Notes: generated by a model from the sequence alone, not told the origin. Shown: positions 24,729 through 33,713, numbered from the stretch's first letter. The stretch: 64,000 nucleotides of DNA from an uncultured Spirochaetaceae bacterium (GCA_902783155.1 CACZPR010000007.1:42951-106950), one strand, 5' to 3'. A program made the numbers and translations.

Positions 24729-25328
24729 ATGATATTTGAATTCAAAAAATGCCTTGTAAATGATACTGAAATAAATGGTCTCTATGAGATACTGCCTAAA
24801 GTTTTTAATGATAAAAGGGGCTATTTTATAGGGGTGTATTCAGAAAAAGATTTTTTTAATGCCGGGCTGAGAATGAAATTTATTATAGACAACCAGAGCT
24901 CCTCATCCAAGGGAGTTTTGCGGGGGCTGCATTTTCAGACAAGGCATCCACAGGGGAAACTTGTCCGCGCGGTATCCGGCCGTGTCTATGATGTCGCGGT
25001 TGACCTGAGGAATGGCTCCCCTACATTCGGGAAATACTACGGGGTCATTCTGGATTCCGAAAAGCAGAACCAGTTTTACATTCCAGAAGGATTCGCGCAT
25101 GGATTCTATGTGCTTTCCGATACCGCCGTCTTTGCCTACAAGTGCACCGATTTTTACGACCCCAAGGGCGAAGGCGGACTTATGTGGAACGACCCGACGA
25201 TTGGAATTGACTGGAAATCTGTTGCACCGGAAATTGAGCCGCTTCTTTCTGAGAAAGACGGAAAACATCCGGCATTTGATTTGAATGGAAAATATTTTGA
25301 CCTGAGCGGAAAATGGATTGGAGACTGA
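24729..25328 (+). CDS. rfbC: dTDP-4-dehydrorhamnose 3,5-epimerase
   Basis: 199 residues, cupin fold. Third enzyme of dTDP-L-rhamnose synthesis. The family core DNQSSSSKGVLRGLHFQ contains the catalytic histidine region. VYDVAVDLRNGSPTFGKYYG and FYIPEGFAHGFYVLSD are also conserved. It lies 18 bases after rfbA, and its 3' end reaches the rfbB ribosome-binding site. Confidence 0.95.
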   Translation: MIFEFKKCLVNDTEINGLYEILPKVFNDKRGYFIGVYSEKDFFNAGLRMKFIIDNQSSSSKGVLRGLHFQTRHPQGKLVRAVSGRVYDVAVDLRNGSPTFGKYYGVILDSEKQNQFYIPEGFAHGFYVLSDTAVFAYKCTDFYDPKGEGGLMWNDPTIGIDWKSVAPEIEPLLSEKDGKHPAFDLNGKYFDLSGKWIGD

Positions 25329-25329
25329 C

Positions 25330-26469
25330 ATGGCAAAAAGAAAACTAACCAACATCCTAATTACCGGCGGCTGCGGATTTATCGGATGCAATTTCATCCA
25401 CTATCTTTTTGGTGAAAGTACGGCCGGGGGTGCGGATTTTACTGATGCTGATTTTCATGGCAGGATTATAAACGTTGACTGCCTGACTTATGCCGGTAAT
25501 GCGGAGAGCCTGAAGGATATCGAAGAAAAATATGGATGCGGCGTTGATGAATCAAAGCGCAGGTATTTTTTTGAAAAGGTAGACATCTGTGACAGGGCGC
25601 AGATTGAACGGATTTTTAAGCAGTACGACATTGACACCGTAATCCATTTTGCGGCGGAAAGCCATGTTGACCGTTCGATTCTCGGACCCGAAGCGTTTAT
25701 GAAGACAAACGTGATGGGCACTTTCACTCTTCTTGATGTGGCAAAAAATTATTGGAACGTTTCTCTCGACAATCAGCGCGACGATGTTCTGTTCCACCAT
25801 ATTTCAACCGACGAGGTTTACGGCACTCTGGGCGAAACCGGCTATTTCCTTGAGACGACACCCTATGACCCGCGCTCTCCGTATTCATCATCAAAGGCAT
25901 CGAGCGACCATATCGTCATGGCATACTACCACACCTACGGTCTTCCGATTACCTTGTCAAACTGCACGAACAATTATGGTCCGTTCCAGTTCCCGGAAAA
26001 ACTTCTGCCGCTAATGATTTCAAACATCAGGGAGGGAAAAAATCTTCCGGTGTATGGTGACGGAAAAAATATCCGCGACTGGATTTATGTTGAGGACCAC
26101 AACCGCGGTGTATGGCAGATTGTGAATCAGTCGCCCGCCGGAGAAAAATGGAATCTTGGCGGTGAAAACGAATGGGAGAACATCCGCCTTCTGAACACGG
26201 TGATTGATTTGACCGCAAAAGAGCTTGGAAAAAATCCAGACGATGTGAGAAAGACAATCACTTATGTTAAGGACAGACCGGGACACGACCGGCGATACGC
26301 AATCGACTGCACAAAGGCAAAAACAAAGCTCGGCTGGGAACGCAAGATGACTTTTGAGCAGGGGCTTCTTTCCACAATAAGATGGTATCTGAATCATTCG
26401 GAATGGATTGAGCACATCAAAAGCGGCGCATACAAGGATTGGATTCAGAAAAATTATTCATGCAGATAG
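25330..26469 (+). CDS. rfbB: dTDP-glucose 4,6-dehydratase
   Basis: About 379 residues. Second enzyme of the pathway; NAD-dependent SDR. ITGGCGFIGCNFIHYL near residues 10-25, FAAESHVDRSI, HISTDEVYGTLG, and YxxxK in YSSSKASSDHI are all present. RDWIYVEDHNRGVW marks the C-terminal substrate domain. ATG 25330 with GGAG six bases upstream is preferred to a TTG at 25318. Slightly longer than usual because of inserts near residues 30-40 and 60-70. Confidence 0.95.
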   Translation: MAKRKLTNILITGGCGFIGCNFIHYLFGESTAGGADFTDADFHGRIINVDCLTYAGNAESLKDIEEKYGCGVDESKRRYFFEKVDICDRAQIERIFKQYDIDTVIHFAAESHVDRSILGPEAFMKTNVMGTFTLLDVAKNYWNVSLDNQRDDVLFHHISTDEVYGTLGETGYFLETTPYDPRSPYSSSKASSDHIVMAYYHTYGLPITLSNCTNNYGPFQFPEKLLPLMISNIREGKNLPVYGDGKNIRDWIYVEDHNRGVWQIVNQSPAGEKWNLGGENEWENIRLLNTVIDLTAKELGKNPDDVRKTITYVKDRPGHDRRYAIDCTKAKTKLGWERKMTFEQGLLSTIRWYLNHSEWIEHIKSGAYKDWIQKNYSCR

Positions 26470-26481
26470 CCGGGGGATTTT

Positions 26482-27366
26482 ATGATTTGGCTGATTGGAA
26501 ACAAAGGAATGCTTGGAACCGAAGTGGCCAGGCAGCTTGAGGAAAATAAAATTGATTTTATCGGAACCGACCGCGACGTTGATTTTACCGATGCGACTGC
26601 GACCGAAAATTTTACGGCGGGCAAAAAAATTGATTTCATAATCAACTGTGCGGCCTACACTGCCGTTGACAGGGCTGAATCCGAATATGAGCTTGCGGAA
26701 AAACTTAACGCGGATGGACCAAGGAATATTGCCCGCCTTGCAAAACACATCGGTGCGAAACTTATTCACATTTCAACCGACTATGTTTTTGATGGAAATG
26801 CGGACACTCCACGAAGCGAAGACATGGAGATAAATCCGATTGGCGTTTATGGAGTCACAAAGGCGCACGGAGAAAAAGCGATTGCCGAGGAGACGGACGA
26901 GTTTTACATCATAAGGACTGCATGGCTCTATGGTTGGGCCGGAAAAAATTTTGTCTACACGATGATTCGAGCAATGAATACCCATGATTCTGTCAAGGTT
27001 GTAAACGACCAAAAGGGCTCTCCAACTTTTGCAGGGGACCTTGCCTCTGTGATTTTAAAAATTGTGTGCGGAGCGAATATCGATTACGGAATATACCACT
27101 GCACTGATTTGGGTGAGATTACCTGGTGGGATTTTACTAATGAAATTAAGAAGCAGGGAATCGAATGTGGATGGATTACAAACAGGGACTGCACCGTAAA
27201 CCCATGTGCGACGGAAGAATATCCGACCCCCGCAAAACGACCTGCATATTCGGTGCTGTCAAAAGATAAAATCCAGAAGGCACTTGGAATAAATCTACCG
27301 GACTGGAAGGAAAGCCTGGGTGTGTTCCTTAAGAGCAAAATGTTTGATGCTGAAAGGATAAAATAA
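26482..27366 (+). CDS. rfbD: dTDP-4-dehydrorhamnose reductase
   Basis: 294 residues. Last step to dTDP-L-rhamnose. GNKGMLGTEVARQLEE at the N-terminus, NCAAYTAVDRAE, ISTDYVFDG, and the catalytic Y/K in YGVTKAHGEKAI are visible; RTAWLYGWAGKNFV and VVNDQKGSPT complete the RmlD signature. Ends the four-gene operon. Confidence 0.95.
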   Translation: MIWLIGNKGMLGTEVARQLEENKIDFIGTDRDVDFTDATATENFTAGKKIDFIINCAAYTAVDRAESEYELAEKLNADGPRNIARLAKHIGAKLIHISTDYVFDGNADTPRSEDMEINPIGVYGVTKAHGEKAIAEETDEFYIIRTAWLYGWAGKNFVYTMIRAMNTHDSVKVVNDQKGSPTFAGDLASVILKIVCGANIDYGIYHCTDLGEITWWDFTNEIKKQGIECGWITNRDCTVNPCATEEYPTPAKRPAYSVLSKDKIQKALGINLPDWKESLGVFLKSKMFDAERIK

Positions 27367-27384
27367 TTTTGGAGGGGAGAGTTT

Positions 27385-27453
27385 GAAGTTACTTCAATCC
27401 TACTTCAATGTCAATTTCAATCGCACTTCAATCATGGGTTGAAGTAATTGAAG
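27385..27453. repeat. Cluster of ACTTCAAT repeats with inverted copies
   Basis: ACTTCAAT occurs at 27391-27398, 27402-27409 and 27425-27432, with TTTCAAT at 27415-27421. The opposite strand version TTGAAGTAATTGAAG is at 27439-27453. The set can fold back on itself. It lies 20 bases after rfbD, about 70 bases before the sanA-like gene. Confidence 0.6.
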
Positions 27454-27524
27454 CTTCGGTCGATGAATTTTGGGTCAGTAGAAAAAATCTGTGAAAATGG
27501 TTTATAATTGGGCCGGAGTTTTTT

Positions 27525-28187
27525 ATGAAAAAATTTTTTCTGGGGATGCTGGGGTTGATTCTGCTGGTGGTTTTGGCGGTGGTTGGAATCAATCTGTATG
27601 TGATAAATTTTTCCAGACCCTATATCTACACGGACATTTCGGACCTTCCTGAAAAATATGTGGCAATCATTCCGGGTGCGGCGGTGTATCAAAATTCTGT
27701 TTCCCATGTTGTGCGGGACAGGGTTGAGGGTGCAATCAATGTTTATAAAAATGGCAAGGCGCAAAAATATTTGGTTTCCGGGGACCATGGGACGGTTGAA
27801 TACGACGAGGTTAACAAAATCAAGAATTTTATGACACAGATTTACAGTGTCGATGAGGACTTGATTTTTTTGGACCACGCAGGTTTTTCAACTTACGAGA
27901 CAATGTACAGGGCGAGGGACGTTTTTTGTGTGGACAATGCGGTTGTCGTGACCCAAAAATTCCATCTTGCGCGCGCTGTATATATTGGAAGAAAACTTGG
28001 TTTGGATATTGTCGGATACGAGGCCCCGGAGCTTGTCCGTTATCGGAGCGAAATGAAGAACTGGTGGAATCTGCGGGAGTGCATGGCAAGGGTCAAGGCA
28101 TTTTTTGAGGTGCTGTTCAACGCAAAACCAAAGTATCTTGGTGAACAGATTCCAATCACCGGGGACGCAAGCGCTACATGGAAATAG
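27525..28187 (+). CDS. SanA/YdcF-like DUF218 membrane protein
   Basis: 220 residues. One N-terminal span (residues ~5-28) anchors a DUF218 domain: IIPGAAVYQNSVSHVVRDRVEGA, then LVSGDHG, ETMYRARDVF, and VVVTQKFHLARAVYIGRKLG. This order is that of SanA, an envelope protein linked to vancomycin resistance at high temperature in enterobacteria. Molecular function not settled. TATAAT at 27503-27508 may be its -10 box. Confidence 0.85.
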   Translation: MKKFFLGMLGLILLVVLAVVGINLYVINFSRPYIYTDISDLPEKYVAIIPGAAVYQNSVSHVVRDRVEGAINVYKNGKAQKYLVSGDHGTVEYDEVNKIKNFMTQIYSVDEDLIFLDHAGFSTYETMYRARDVFCVDNAVVVTQKFHLARAVYIGRKLGLDIVGYEAPELVRYRSEMKNWWNLRECMARVKAFFEVLFNAKPKYLGEQIPITGDASATWK

Positions 28188-28204
28188 TTTTTTCAATACG
28201 CTTT

Positions 28205-28232
28205 TGATTTTTTTTTAGAGATAGCCTATAAT
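28205..28232 (+). promoter_or_regulatory. Promoter candidate of the pseudouridine synthase gene
   Basis: TTGATT (28205-28210), 16 bases, TATAAT (28227-28232). The ATG at 28240 follows seven bases later and no ribosome-binding site fits, so the mRNA may be nearly leaderless. Confidence 0.5.
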
Positions 28233-28239
28233 CTTCCTT

Positions 28240-28992
28240 ATGAAGAATGTTGATTACTCTGTGATTTTTAGTGACGATGATATTGTTGTGCTCAACAAAA
28301 AAAGCGGATATCTGGTTGCTGCGGACAGATACGATTTGGACTCCCCGCGTCTGGATGAATGTGCGTCCAAGGAATTTGGAACCCTTTTTGCCGTCCACCG
28401 AATTGACACCGACGCAAGTGGGATTGTGGTTTACGCAAGGAATCAAAAATCCCAGGAGGCGTTGCAGGAGCAGTTCCAGAAAATGACGGTTGAGAAAATC
28501 TATCACTGTCTTGTCCATGGACATCCGATGTGGCAAAATCTCCATGTTGATTTAAAGCTTGTTCCTGACGGGGACCAGAGACATAGGACCACGGTAAATC
28601 AGCGGACTGGAAAAAATGCAGTCACCGACTACAGACTTTTGGGAAGCTGCGGTCCATTTTCATGGGTTGAGGCAATACCAAGGACAAGCAGGACACATCA
28701 GATTAGGGTGCATCTTAAGGAAAACGGAGTCACAATAGTATGCGACCCGCTTTATTCGGGCAACCAAAAAGCAGTGCGACTTAGCGAGCTGAAAAAAAGA
28801 TGGAACGGAGACGAAATTGAGGAGCGACCACTTTTGAGCAGGCTTGCGCTCCACGCATATTCTTTAACTTTTGTCCATCCGACGACAAACGAAAAAATGA
28901 CGCTCACATCTCCATATCAAAAGGACCTTGATGCGCTGAGAAAACAGCTTGCAAAAATCTATAAGATTGACCCGCTTGGGGGAGAGGAATAG
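28240..28992 (+). CDS. RluA-family pseudouridine synthase
   Basis: 250 residues. Converts uridine to pseudouridine in rRNA or tRNA. Catalytic motif HRIDTDASGIVVYARN has the active aspartate (residues ~50-65). VEKIYHCLVHG and RTHQIRVHLKENG are the other RluA signatures. No S4 domain is present. The specific RNA target cannot be assigned. Confidence 0.9.
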   Translation: MKNVDYSVIFSDDDIVVLNKKSGYLVAADRYDLDSPRLDECASKEFGTLFAVHRIDTDASGIVVYARNQKSQEALQEQFQKMTVEKIYHCLVHGHPMWQNLHVDLKLVPDGDQRHRTTVNQRTGKNAVTDYRLLGSCGPFSWVEAIPRTSRTHQIRVHLKENGVTIVCDPLYSGNQKAVRLSELKKRWNGDEIEERPLLSRLALHAYSLTFVHPTTNEKMTLTSPYQKDLDALRKQLAKIYKIDPLGGEE

Positions 28993-29007
28993 GGGCCGCC
29001 GATTTTT

Positions 29008-30006
29008 ATGGCAAAAAAATTTTTTCTGCTGATTTTGATTTTCTCATTCCACACGGCGTTTGCTGAAACCGTATTCAGTATGCGTCCGTCCATTTCGTTC
29101 TACACCGGTCAGCAGGGGGAATATGTTTTTTGCAAATACACGGACACAAATGGAAATTTGAATCAGGCAAAACTGAGTGAGCTGGATTGGGAGCAGAAGG
29201 CCCTGATGCTTTTTGGACTGGATTTTTTTTGGAAAACAAAACGCAGCGTCTGGTCAAGCGGATTAAAATTCGCGGTCCCAATTTATACAGGACTAATGTC
29301 CGATTCCGACTGGAAGAATGTGGTTTTGCTGCCAAATGTTCCAACGGAGAAGGCTTCCATAAAAACAAACTACACGGAAAGCAAAAACAAGACCAATTTT
29401 GTTTTGGAGCTTGACGGTGGATTTTCATACGACATTGTTGACAAACCGAATTTTACTTTGTCCGCTTTTCTTGATTTTGACTACACGTACAATTCCATGA
29501 CGGCGTGGGGGCTTTACGGAAAATACAATGACAAAACCAAAGATTCGGACGGCTGTTACCGGGCTTGGAACGACGAAGGTTGGCGCGCTGTTTACTATCC
29601 CGAGAGCAAAAAGACTGTTGGTCTGGACCGCCACTGGGCAATCTTTTGGCTGGGACTAGGGATGTCTGGTGTTGATGAAAACAAAGTTGCGCTGGACTTT
29701 TCGTTTGCGGTCAGTCCGTTTGCGTTTGCGGCATCAATCGACAACCATTATGAACGTTCGCTTGTTTTTGTTGATTTGCTCTATGGTTTTTTTAATGCCG
29801 GAAAAATAGATGTGTCGATTGGATATAATTTGACAAAAAAATCTTCGTTAAAAATCTTTGCGGATTTCCGTGGTTCGCTTGTGATGAAGGGTGTGAGCTA
29901 TATTTCTTATGCTGGCGAAAATGATTTTGCCCTTGACACTGTTGATGTGCCGGGAGCGGATTTTAAATCAATTGAGGCGGGGATTTCATATACCCACAGA
30001 TTTTAA
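29008..30006 (+). CDS. Exported beta-rich protein, probable outer-membrane protein
   Basis: 332 residues. Signal peptide at residues 1-19 (KKFFLLILIFSFHTAFA, cleavage after AFA). The rest is rich in alternating aromatic and polar strands and ends in SYTHRF, a C-terminal phenylalanine typical of beta-barrels. No named family recognised. Found 16 bases after the pseudouridine synthase, so possibly cotranscribed. Confidence 0.65.
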   Translation: MAKKFFLLILIFSFHTAFAETVFSMRPSISFYTGQQGEYVFCKYTDTNGNLNQAKLSELDWEQKALMLFGLDFFWKTKRSVWSSGLKFAVPIYTGLMSDSDWKNVVLLPNVPTEKASIKTNYTESKNKTNFVLELDGGFSYDIVDKPNFTLSAFLDFDYTYNSMTAWGLYGKYNDKTKDSDGCYRAWNDEGWRAVYYPESKKTVGLDRHWAIFWLGLGMSGVDENKVALDFSFAVSPFAFAASIDNHYERSLVFVDLLYGFFNAGKIDVSIGYNLTKKSSLKIFADFRGSLVMKGVSYISYAGENDFALDTVDVPGADFKSIEAGISYTHRF

Positions 30007-30029
30007 TCAGATTTTGAAAGGGAGGAAAT

Positions 30030-31223
30030 ATGCTTAAAGGAAAATTTATAATTCTTGGAGTGAGCGGAAGCATTGCGGCCTATAAATCTGCTGCGCTTGC
30101 AAGTATGCTCGTTAAATCTGGATGCACGGTTCAGGTGATTATGACAAAAAATGCGACGAACATTATCAACCCGATTGCATTTGAAACTTTGACCGGGCGC
30201 AAGTGTCTTGTCGAAACTTTTGACCGGGACTTTGAATTTTCCGTTGAACATGTTTCGATTGCAAAACAGGCCGACCTTTTTATGATTGTCCCCGCCACCG
30301 CGAATGTGATTGCAAAAGTTGCAAACGGTCTTGCGGACGACATGCTGACCACGACTTTTCTTGCATGTAACTGTCCCAAACTGATTGCGCCTGCCATGAA
30401 CACTCGTATGCTTGAAAATAAAGTGACTCAGGACAACCTTAAAAAATGCGCCGGTTATGGAATGAAGATTATTGATTCCGACTCTGGTTATCTTGCCTGC
30501 GGCGACACTGGAAAAGGAAAGCTCCCTGAACCCGAAACGCTTTTTGCCTTTATTGAAAACGAGATTTCTTATCAAAAAGATTTGCGCGGAAAAAAGATTC
30601 TGGTTACGGCGGGACCAACTCAGGAATCCCTTGACCCTGTGCGCTACATCACAAACCATTCGTCCGGAAAAATGGGGTATGCAATTGCAAAGGTTGCAGC
30701 TTCCCGTGGTGCGAGTGTGACTTTGGTTTCGGGGCCTGTGAATCTAAAGGAGCTTCCTTTTGTAAAAACGGTTCATGTTGTTTCAGCGGCTCAAATGGCA
30801 GATGCGGTAAAAAAAGAGTTTCCCGAGTGCGACATCGTTGTAAAAGCCGCCGCAGTTGCTGATTACAGACCAGCGAACGTGAGCGATGAAAAAATCAAAA
30901 AGCACGACGGAGATTCGGTTCTGGAACTGGAGCGCACCGAGGATATTCTTGCGTATATTGGAAAAAACAAAGGACCGAATCAGTTTGTCTGCGGATTTTC
31001 AATGGAAACCCAGAACATGCTGGAAAACTCAAAGGCAAAACTTGAGAAAAAAAATCTGGACATGATTTGCGCAAACTCACTCAAAACGGAGGGTGCAGGA
31101 TTCGGCGGCGACACAAACGTTGTCACCCTGATTACAAAAGATTCGGTGACGGAACTTCCGAAAATGAGCAAAGAGGAAGTGGCCGAGAAGATTCTGGATG
31201 TGATTGTTGAACGCGGACGATAA
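30030..31223 (+). CDS. coaBC: Bifunctional phosphopantothenoylcysteine decarboxylase/synthase
   Basis: 397 residues, normal length. The CoaC half (residues 1-~180) joins FMN and removes CO2: LGVSGSIAAYKSA, catalytic histidine in SVEHVSIA, PAMNTRMLEN and the conserved cysteine in GYLACGDTGKGKLPE. The CoaB half (~185-397) ligates cysteine to phosphopantothenate: TAGPTQESLDPVRYI, NHSSGKMGYAIA, KAAAVADYRPA. Essential for coenzyme A. GGGAGGAAAT precedes the ATG. Confidence 0.96.
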   Translation: MLKGKFIILGVSGSIAAYKSAALASMLVKSGCTVQVIMTKNATNIINPIAFETLTGRKCLVETFDRDFEFSVEHVSIAKQADLFMIVPATANVIAKVANGLADDMLTTTFLACNCPKLIAPAMNTRMLENKVTQDNLKKCAGYGMKIIDSDSGYLACGDTGKGKLPEPETLFAFIENEISYQKDLRGKKILVTAGPTQESLDPVRYITNHSSGKMGYAIAKVAASRGASVTLVSGPVNLKELPFVKTVHVVSAAQMADAVKKEFPECDIVVKAAAVADYRPANVSDEKIKKHDGDSVLELERTEDILAYIGKNKGPNQFVCGFSMETQNMLENSKAKLEKKNLDMICANSLKTEGAGFGGDTNVVTLITKDSVTELPKMSKEEVAEKILDVIVERGR

Positions 31224-31240
31224 AGTGAAGGTTGATTTAC

Positions 31241-31267
31241 AAATCATAACAATATGTGTTATAATTT
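31241..31267 (+). promoter_or_regulatory. Inverted-repeat operator over the -10 box of the AbiE operon
   Basis: AAATCATAAC (31241-31250) and GTTATAATTT (31258-31267) form an inverted repeat with one mismatch. The right half contains TATAAT (31260-31265) with an upstream TG, an extended -10 box. The AbiEi ATG is at 31275, nine bases on, so the transcript is close to leaderless. AbiEi proteins are known to repress their own promoter through inverted repeats. Confidence 0.6.
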
Positions 31268-31274
31268 GTAAAGT

Positions 31275-31829
31275 ATGCAGCCGATTGTCAAATTTGAAAA
31301 GATTCTGGAAGATTTTTCCTCAAATGAGCATTTTGTTTATTCAAAAGCAGATTTAAGGAATTTGCTGCCGTTCATTACAGACTCAAACAAGAACATGATT
31401 CTTTCCAGATGTGTTTCAAAGCATATTCTAACCCGTGTCTGCAAGGGCGTTTATGTTTTTGCCAAAGCTGAAACAGAAAAATCAACTGTGCTTTATAGAA
31501 CTGCGGCGAAGCTTCGTGCCGGATGCATGAGTTATATCAGCCTTGAAACTGTTCTTTGCGAGCATTCAATTATTTCGCAGCAAATGCCATCGTATCTTAC
31601 TATTATGACAACAGGAAGAAGCGGGACAATCGATTGCGGGCAGTTCGGAACTATAGAATTTGTTCATACGGCAAAAGATTTTTCAAAGATTTATGATAAT
31701 CTTTTTATTGATTCCGGGGCAAAAATGCTGAAAGCAAATCCTGCGCAGGCATATCAAGACATGATTGACGCAAAACGAACAACCGTGGATTTGATTGATG
31801 GATCAGCCAAAAAGGAGTTGGCGTTATGA
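31275..31829 (+). CDS. abiEi: AbiEi-family type IV antitoxin
   Basis: 184 residues. An N-terminal winged-helix-like part (FEKILEDFSSNEHFVYSKADLR) precedes VSKHILTRVCKGVYVFAKAE and YISLETVLCEHSIISQQMP, the AbiEi core. It would neutralise the AbiEii nucleotidyltransferase and repress the operon. The stop overlaps the toxin gene by four bases. Inserted between coaBC and a P1 peptidase gene. Confidence 0.82.
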   Translation: MQPIVKFEKILEDFSSNEHFVYSKADLRNLLPFITDSNKNMILSRCVSKHILTRVCKGVYVFAKAETEKSTVLYRTAAKLRAGCMSYISLETVLCEHSIISQQMPSYLTIMTTGRSGTIDCGQFGTIEFVHTAKDFSKIYDNLFIDSGAKMLKANPAQAYQDMIDAKRTTVDLIDGSAKKELAL

Positions 31830-32659
31830 ATGCTTTTGACATTCTTATAAAAAAAGTTATGTCTCAGAATCCTCAGCTGTCTGAATTGCAAACCGCTGTT
31901 GAGAAAGAGGTATTGCACCATGACATCCTCAGGATAATGAATGAAGCCGGATTCCTTGAAAAACTTACGTTCATGGGCGGAACTTGTCTCCGTATGTGCT
32001 ACAACTCCGAGCGTTTAAGTGAGGATTTGGATTTTTCAAGCAATTTTGATTTTTCCAAAGAAAGTCTTGTTGATTTTGGAAAGACGCTTTCCGAAAAGCT
32101 GGAGCAAAAGTACAATCTTTCGGTCACGGTAACAGAACCGCACAAGGAAGAAGGAAATACAGATACATGGAAAATCAAGGTAATCACAAAATCGGAGCGA
32201 CCAGATTTTCCGGCACAGAAGATTAATATAGATATCTGTCACCTTCCTTCCCGCGACAGAAAAATCCGTATCCCAAATAATTACTACGGAGTTGATTTTG
32301 GAACTTCTGATTTATTTTTGTATGCGGAAAGTCTTGAAGAAATTCTTTGTGACAAGCTCATCGCCTTTGCAAACCGTCCGAACCGCGTAAAGAATCGTGA
32401 TTTATGGGATATTTTTTGGCTTTCACGAAAAAATGTCAGTAAAAATCCGGCTTTGCTTGAGCAGAAACTTTCTGATAGAAAAATTTCAATTTCGGATTAT
32501 GATGAAAAATTTTCTTCGCGAATTCTTGAAATAAAGGACGGACAAGATTCTTTTCTAAAAGAGATGCGTCGATTTCTTTTTGCCGGCAGTTTTACAAAGA
32601 ATTTTACATCACCGATTTGGTGGGAATATCTTATTCAGCTGCTTACAGAATTAAAGTAA
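31826..32659 (+). CDS. abiEii: AbiEii/AbiGii-family nucleotidyltransferase toxin
   Basis: 277 residues. The nucleotidyltransferase core has FMGGTCLRMCYN and RLSEDLDFSS near residues 50-70 (GG-S and D-x-D type metal site). WKIKVITKSE and LEEILCDKLIAFANRPNRVKNRDLWDIFWL follow. Family members act in abortive infection by modifying nucleic acid, tRNA in studied relatives. Start overlaps abiEi by four bases, so the pair is translationally coupled. Confidence 0.87.
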   Translation: MNAFDILIKKVMSQNPQLSELQTAVEKEVLHHDILRIMNEAGFLEKLTFMGGTCLRMCYNSERLSEDLDFSSNFDFSKESLVDFGKTLSEKLEQKYNLSVTVTEPHKEEGNTDTWKIKVITKSERPDFPAQKINIDICHLPSRDRKIRIPNNYYGVDFGTSDLFLYAESLEEILCDKLIAFANRPNRVKNRDLWDIFWLSRKNVSKNPALLEQKLSDRKISISDYDEKFSSRILEIKDGQDSFLKEMRRFLFAGSFTKNFTSPIWWEYLIQLLTELK

Positions 32660-32678
32660 ACTTTCAAAAATTAAACAT

Positions 32679-32693
32679 AAAAATAGAAATGTC
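32679..32693 (+). repeat. Third copy of the AAAAATAGAAATGTC motif
   Basis: 15-base exact match to the inverted repeats around the DUF4143 ATPase gene (13588-13603 and 15032-15047). It lies 20 bases after the abiEii stop and overlaps the -35 position of the next promoter. Confidence 0.55.
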
Positions 32694-32701
32694 CTAAACT
32701 T

Positions 32702-32713
32702 TATAATCTGGAG
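32702..32713 (+). promoter_or_regulatory. -10 box and ribosome-binding site of the P1 peptidase gene
   Basis: TATAAT at 32702-32707 and GGAG at 32710-32713 precede the ATG at 32721. No good -35 box is seen; the repeated motif 32679-32693 occupies that place. Confidence 0.45.
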
Positions 32714-32720
32714 TAAATTT

Positions 32721-33689
32721 ATGGAAATCAAAAAAATCAACATTTCTGACATCGGGGGATTCAGGATTGGGAATGCGCAGGATTACGATGCAATGACCGG
32801 AGTTACAGCTATTGTTTTTGATAAGCCGAACACTTGCGGAATCGACATAAGCGGTGGCGGGCCTGCTGCACGTGAGTCATATCTTTTTACTCCTCTTGCC
32901 GCAAAACAGTCTGTCACGGCACTTTTGCTTTCGGGCGGTTCTGCCTATGGCCTTGCTGCATCCAGCGGTGCGATGAAATATCTGGAAGAAAAAAACATGG
33001 GCTTCCATCTTGGAAATATCGTCGTTCCGATTGTTCCCCAGTCCTGCATTTTTGATTTGGGGCTTGGTTCTTCAAAAGTCCGTCCTGATTTTCAGATGGG
33101 TTATGATGCCTGTGTCGCGGCAGAAAAAAACAGTCCGGTAAGCGGTTCTGTCGGTGGCGGCACTGGAGCGACGGTCGGAAAAATCCGTGGGATGGCGAGT
33201 TCTCAGAAAGCTGGAATCGGTTATGCGGCTTTCCAGGTCGGCGAGCTTAAAATGGGTGCGGTCGTAATCGTAAATGCGCTCGGTGATATTTTTGATTGGA
33301 AAAACGGACAGAAGATTGCGGGGCTTTTGACCGAGGACAGAAAATCTTTTGCAAGCGTGGAAGAGGAGATGTATAAAATCCAGTCGTCAATTCCGCATGG
33401 CATGAACACGACAATCGGTGCGGTGATTACCAACGGAGATTTTTCCCAGCAGGAGATGAGCAAGATTGCATACATGACAAGGGCGGCTCTTGGTAGGAGC
33501 ATAAATCCGGTCGGAACTGGTGCTGACGGCGACACAATCTATGCAATCAGCATGGGAGGAGTAAAATCCGACGTGAACATTGCTGGAACACTTGCCTGCA
33601 GAACATTGTCCGAAGCGATAATCGACGCGGTGGAATCTTCCAAAATGGACGACGGGGAGTATCTGAAACTTTTGTCTGAAAAAAAATAG
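32721..33689 (+). CDS. P1 family (S58) aminopeptidase
   Basis: 322 residues, DmpA-like N-terminal-nucleophile hydrolase. Conserved parts are IGNAQDYDAMTGVTAIV, ISGGGPAARES, LLSGGSAYGLAA, GTGATVGKIRG and the self-processing region HGMNTTIGAVITN, where the nucleophile is expected at NTT (residues ~230). TGADGDTIYAIS ends the core. Physiological substrate unknown; relatives cleave beta-peptides or short amides. Own promoter and a terminator behind it make it a single-gene unit. Confidence 0.88.
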   Translation: MEIKKINISDIGGFRIGNAQDYDAMTGVTAIVFDKPNTCGIDISGGGPAARESYLFTPLAAKQSVTALLLSGGSAYGLAASSGAMKYLEEKNMGFHLGNIVVPIVPQSCIFDLGLGSSKVRPDFQMGYDACVAAEKNSPVSGSVGGGTGATVGKIRGMASSQKAGIGYAAFQVGELKMGAVVIVNALGDIFDWKNGQKIAGLLTEDRKSFASVEEEMYKIQSSIPHGMNTTIGAVITNGDFSQQEMSKIAYMTRAALGRSINPVGTGADGDTIYAISMGGVKSDVNIAGTLACRTLSEAIIDAVESSKMDDGEYLKLLSEKK

Positions 33690-33713
33690 GGGCATTCCTA
33701 ATAGGAACACCCC
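33689..33713. terminator. Bidirectional hairpin between P1 peptidase and LEA-type lipoprotein
   Basis: GGGG-C-A-TTCCTA (33689-33700) pairs with TAGGAA-CA-CCCC (to 33713). It begins at the last base of the peptidase stop and lies between convergent genes. Short T/A runs on both sides. Confidence 0.65.

Noticed and set aside
27385..27453. ACTTCAAT cluster considered as a CRISPR or replication origin (DnaA-box) region
   Set aside because: Units are 8 bases with irregular spacing and no DnaA-box consensus; no cas or dnaA gene nearby.
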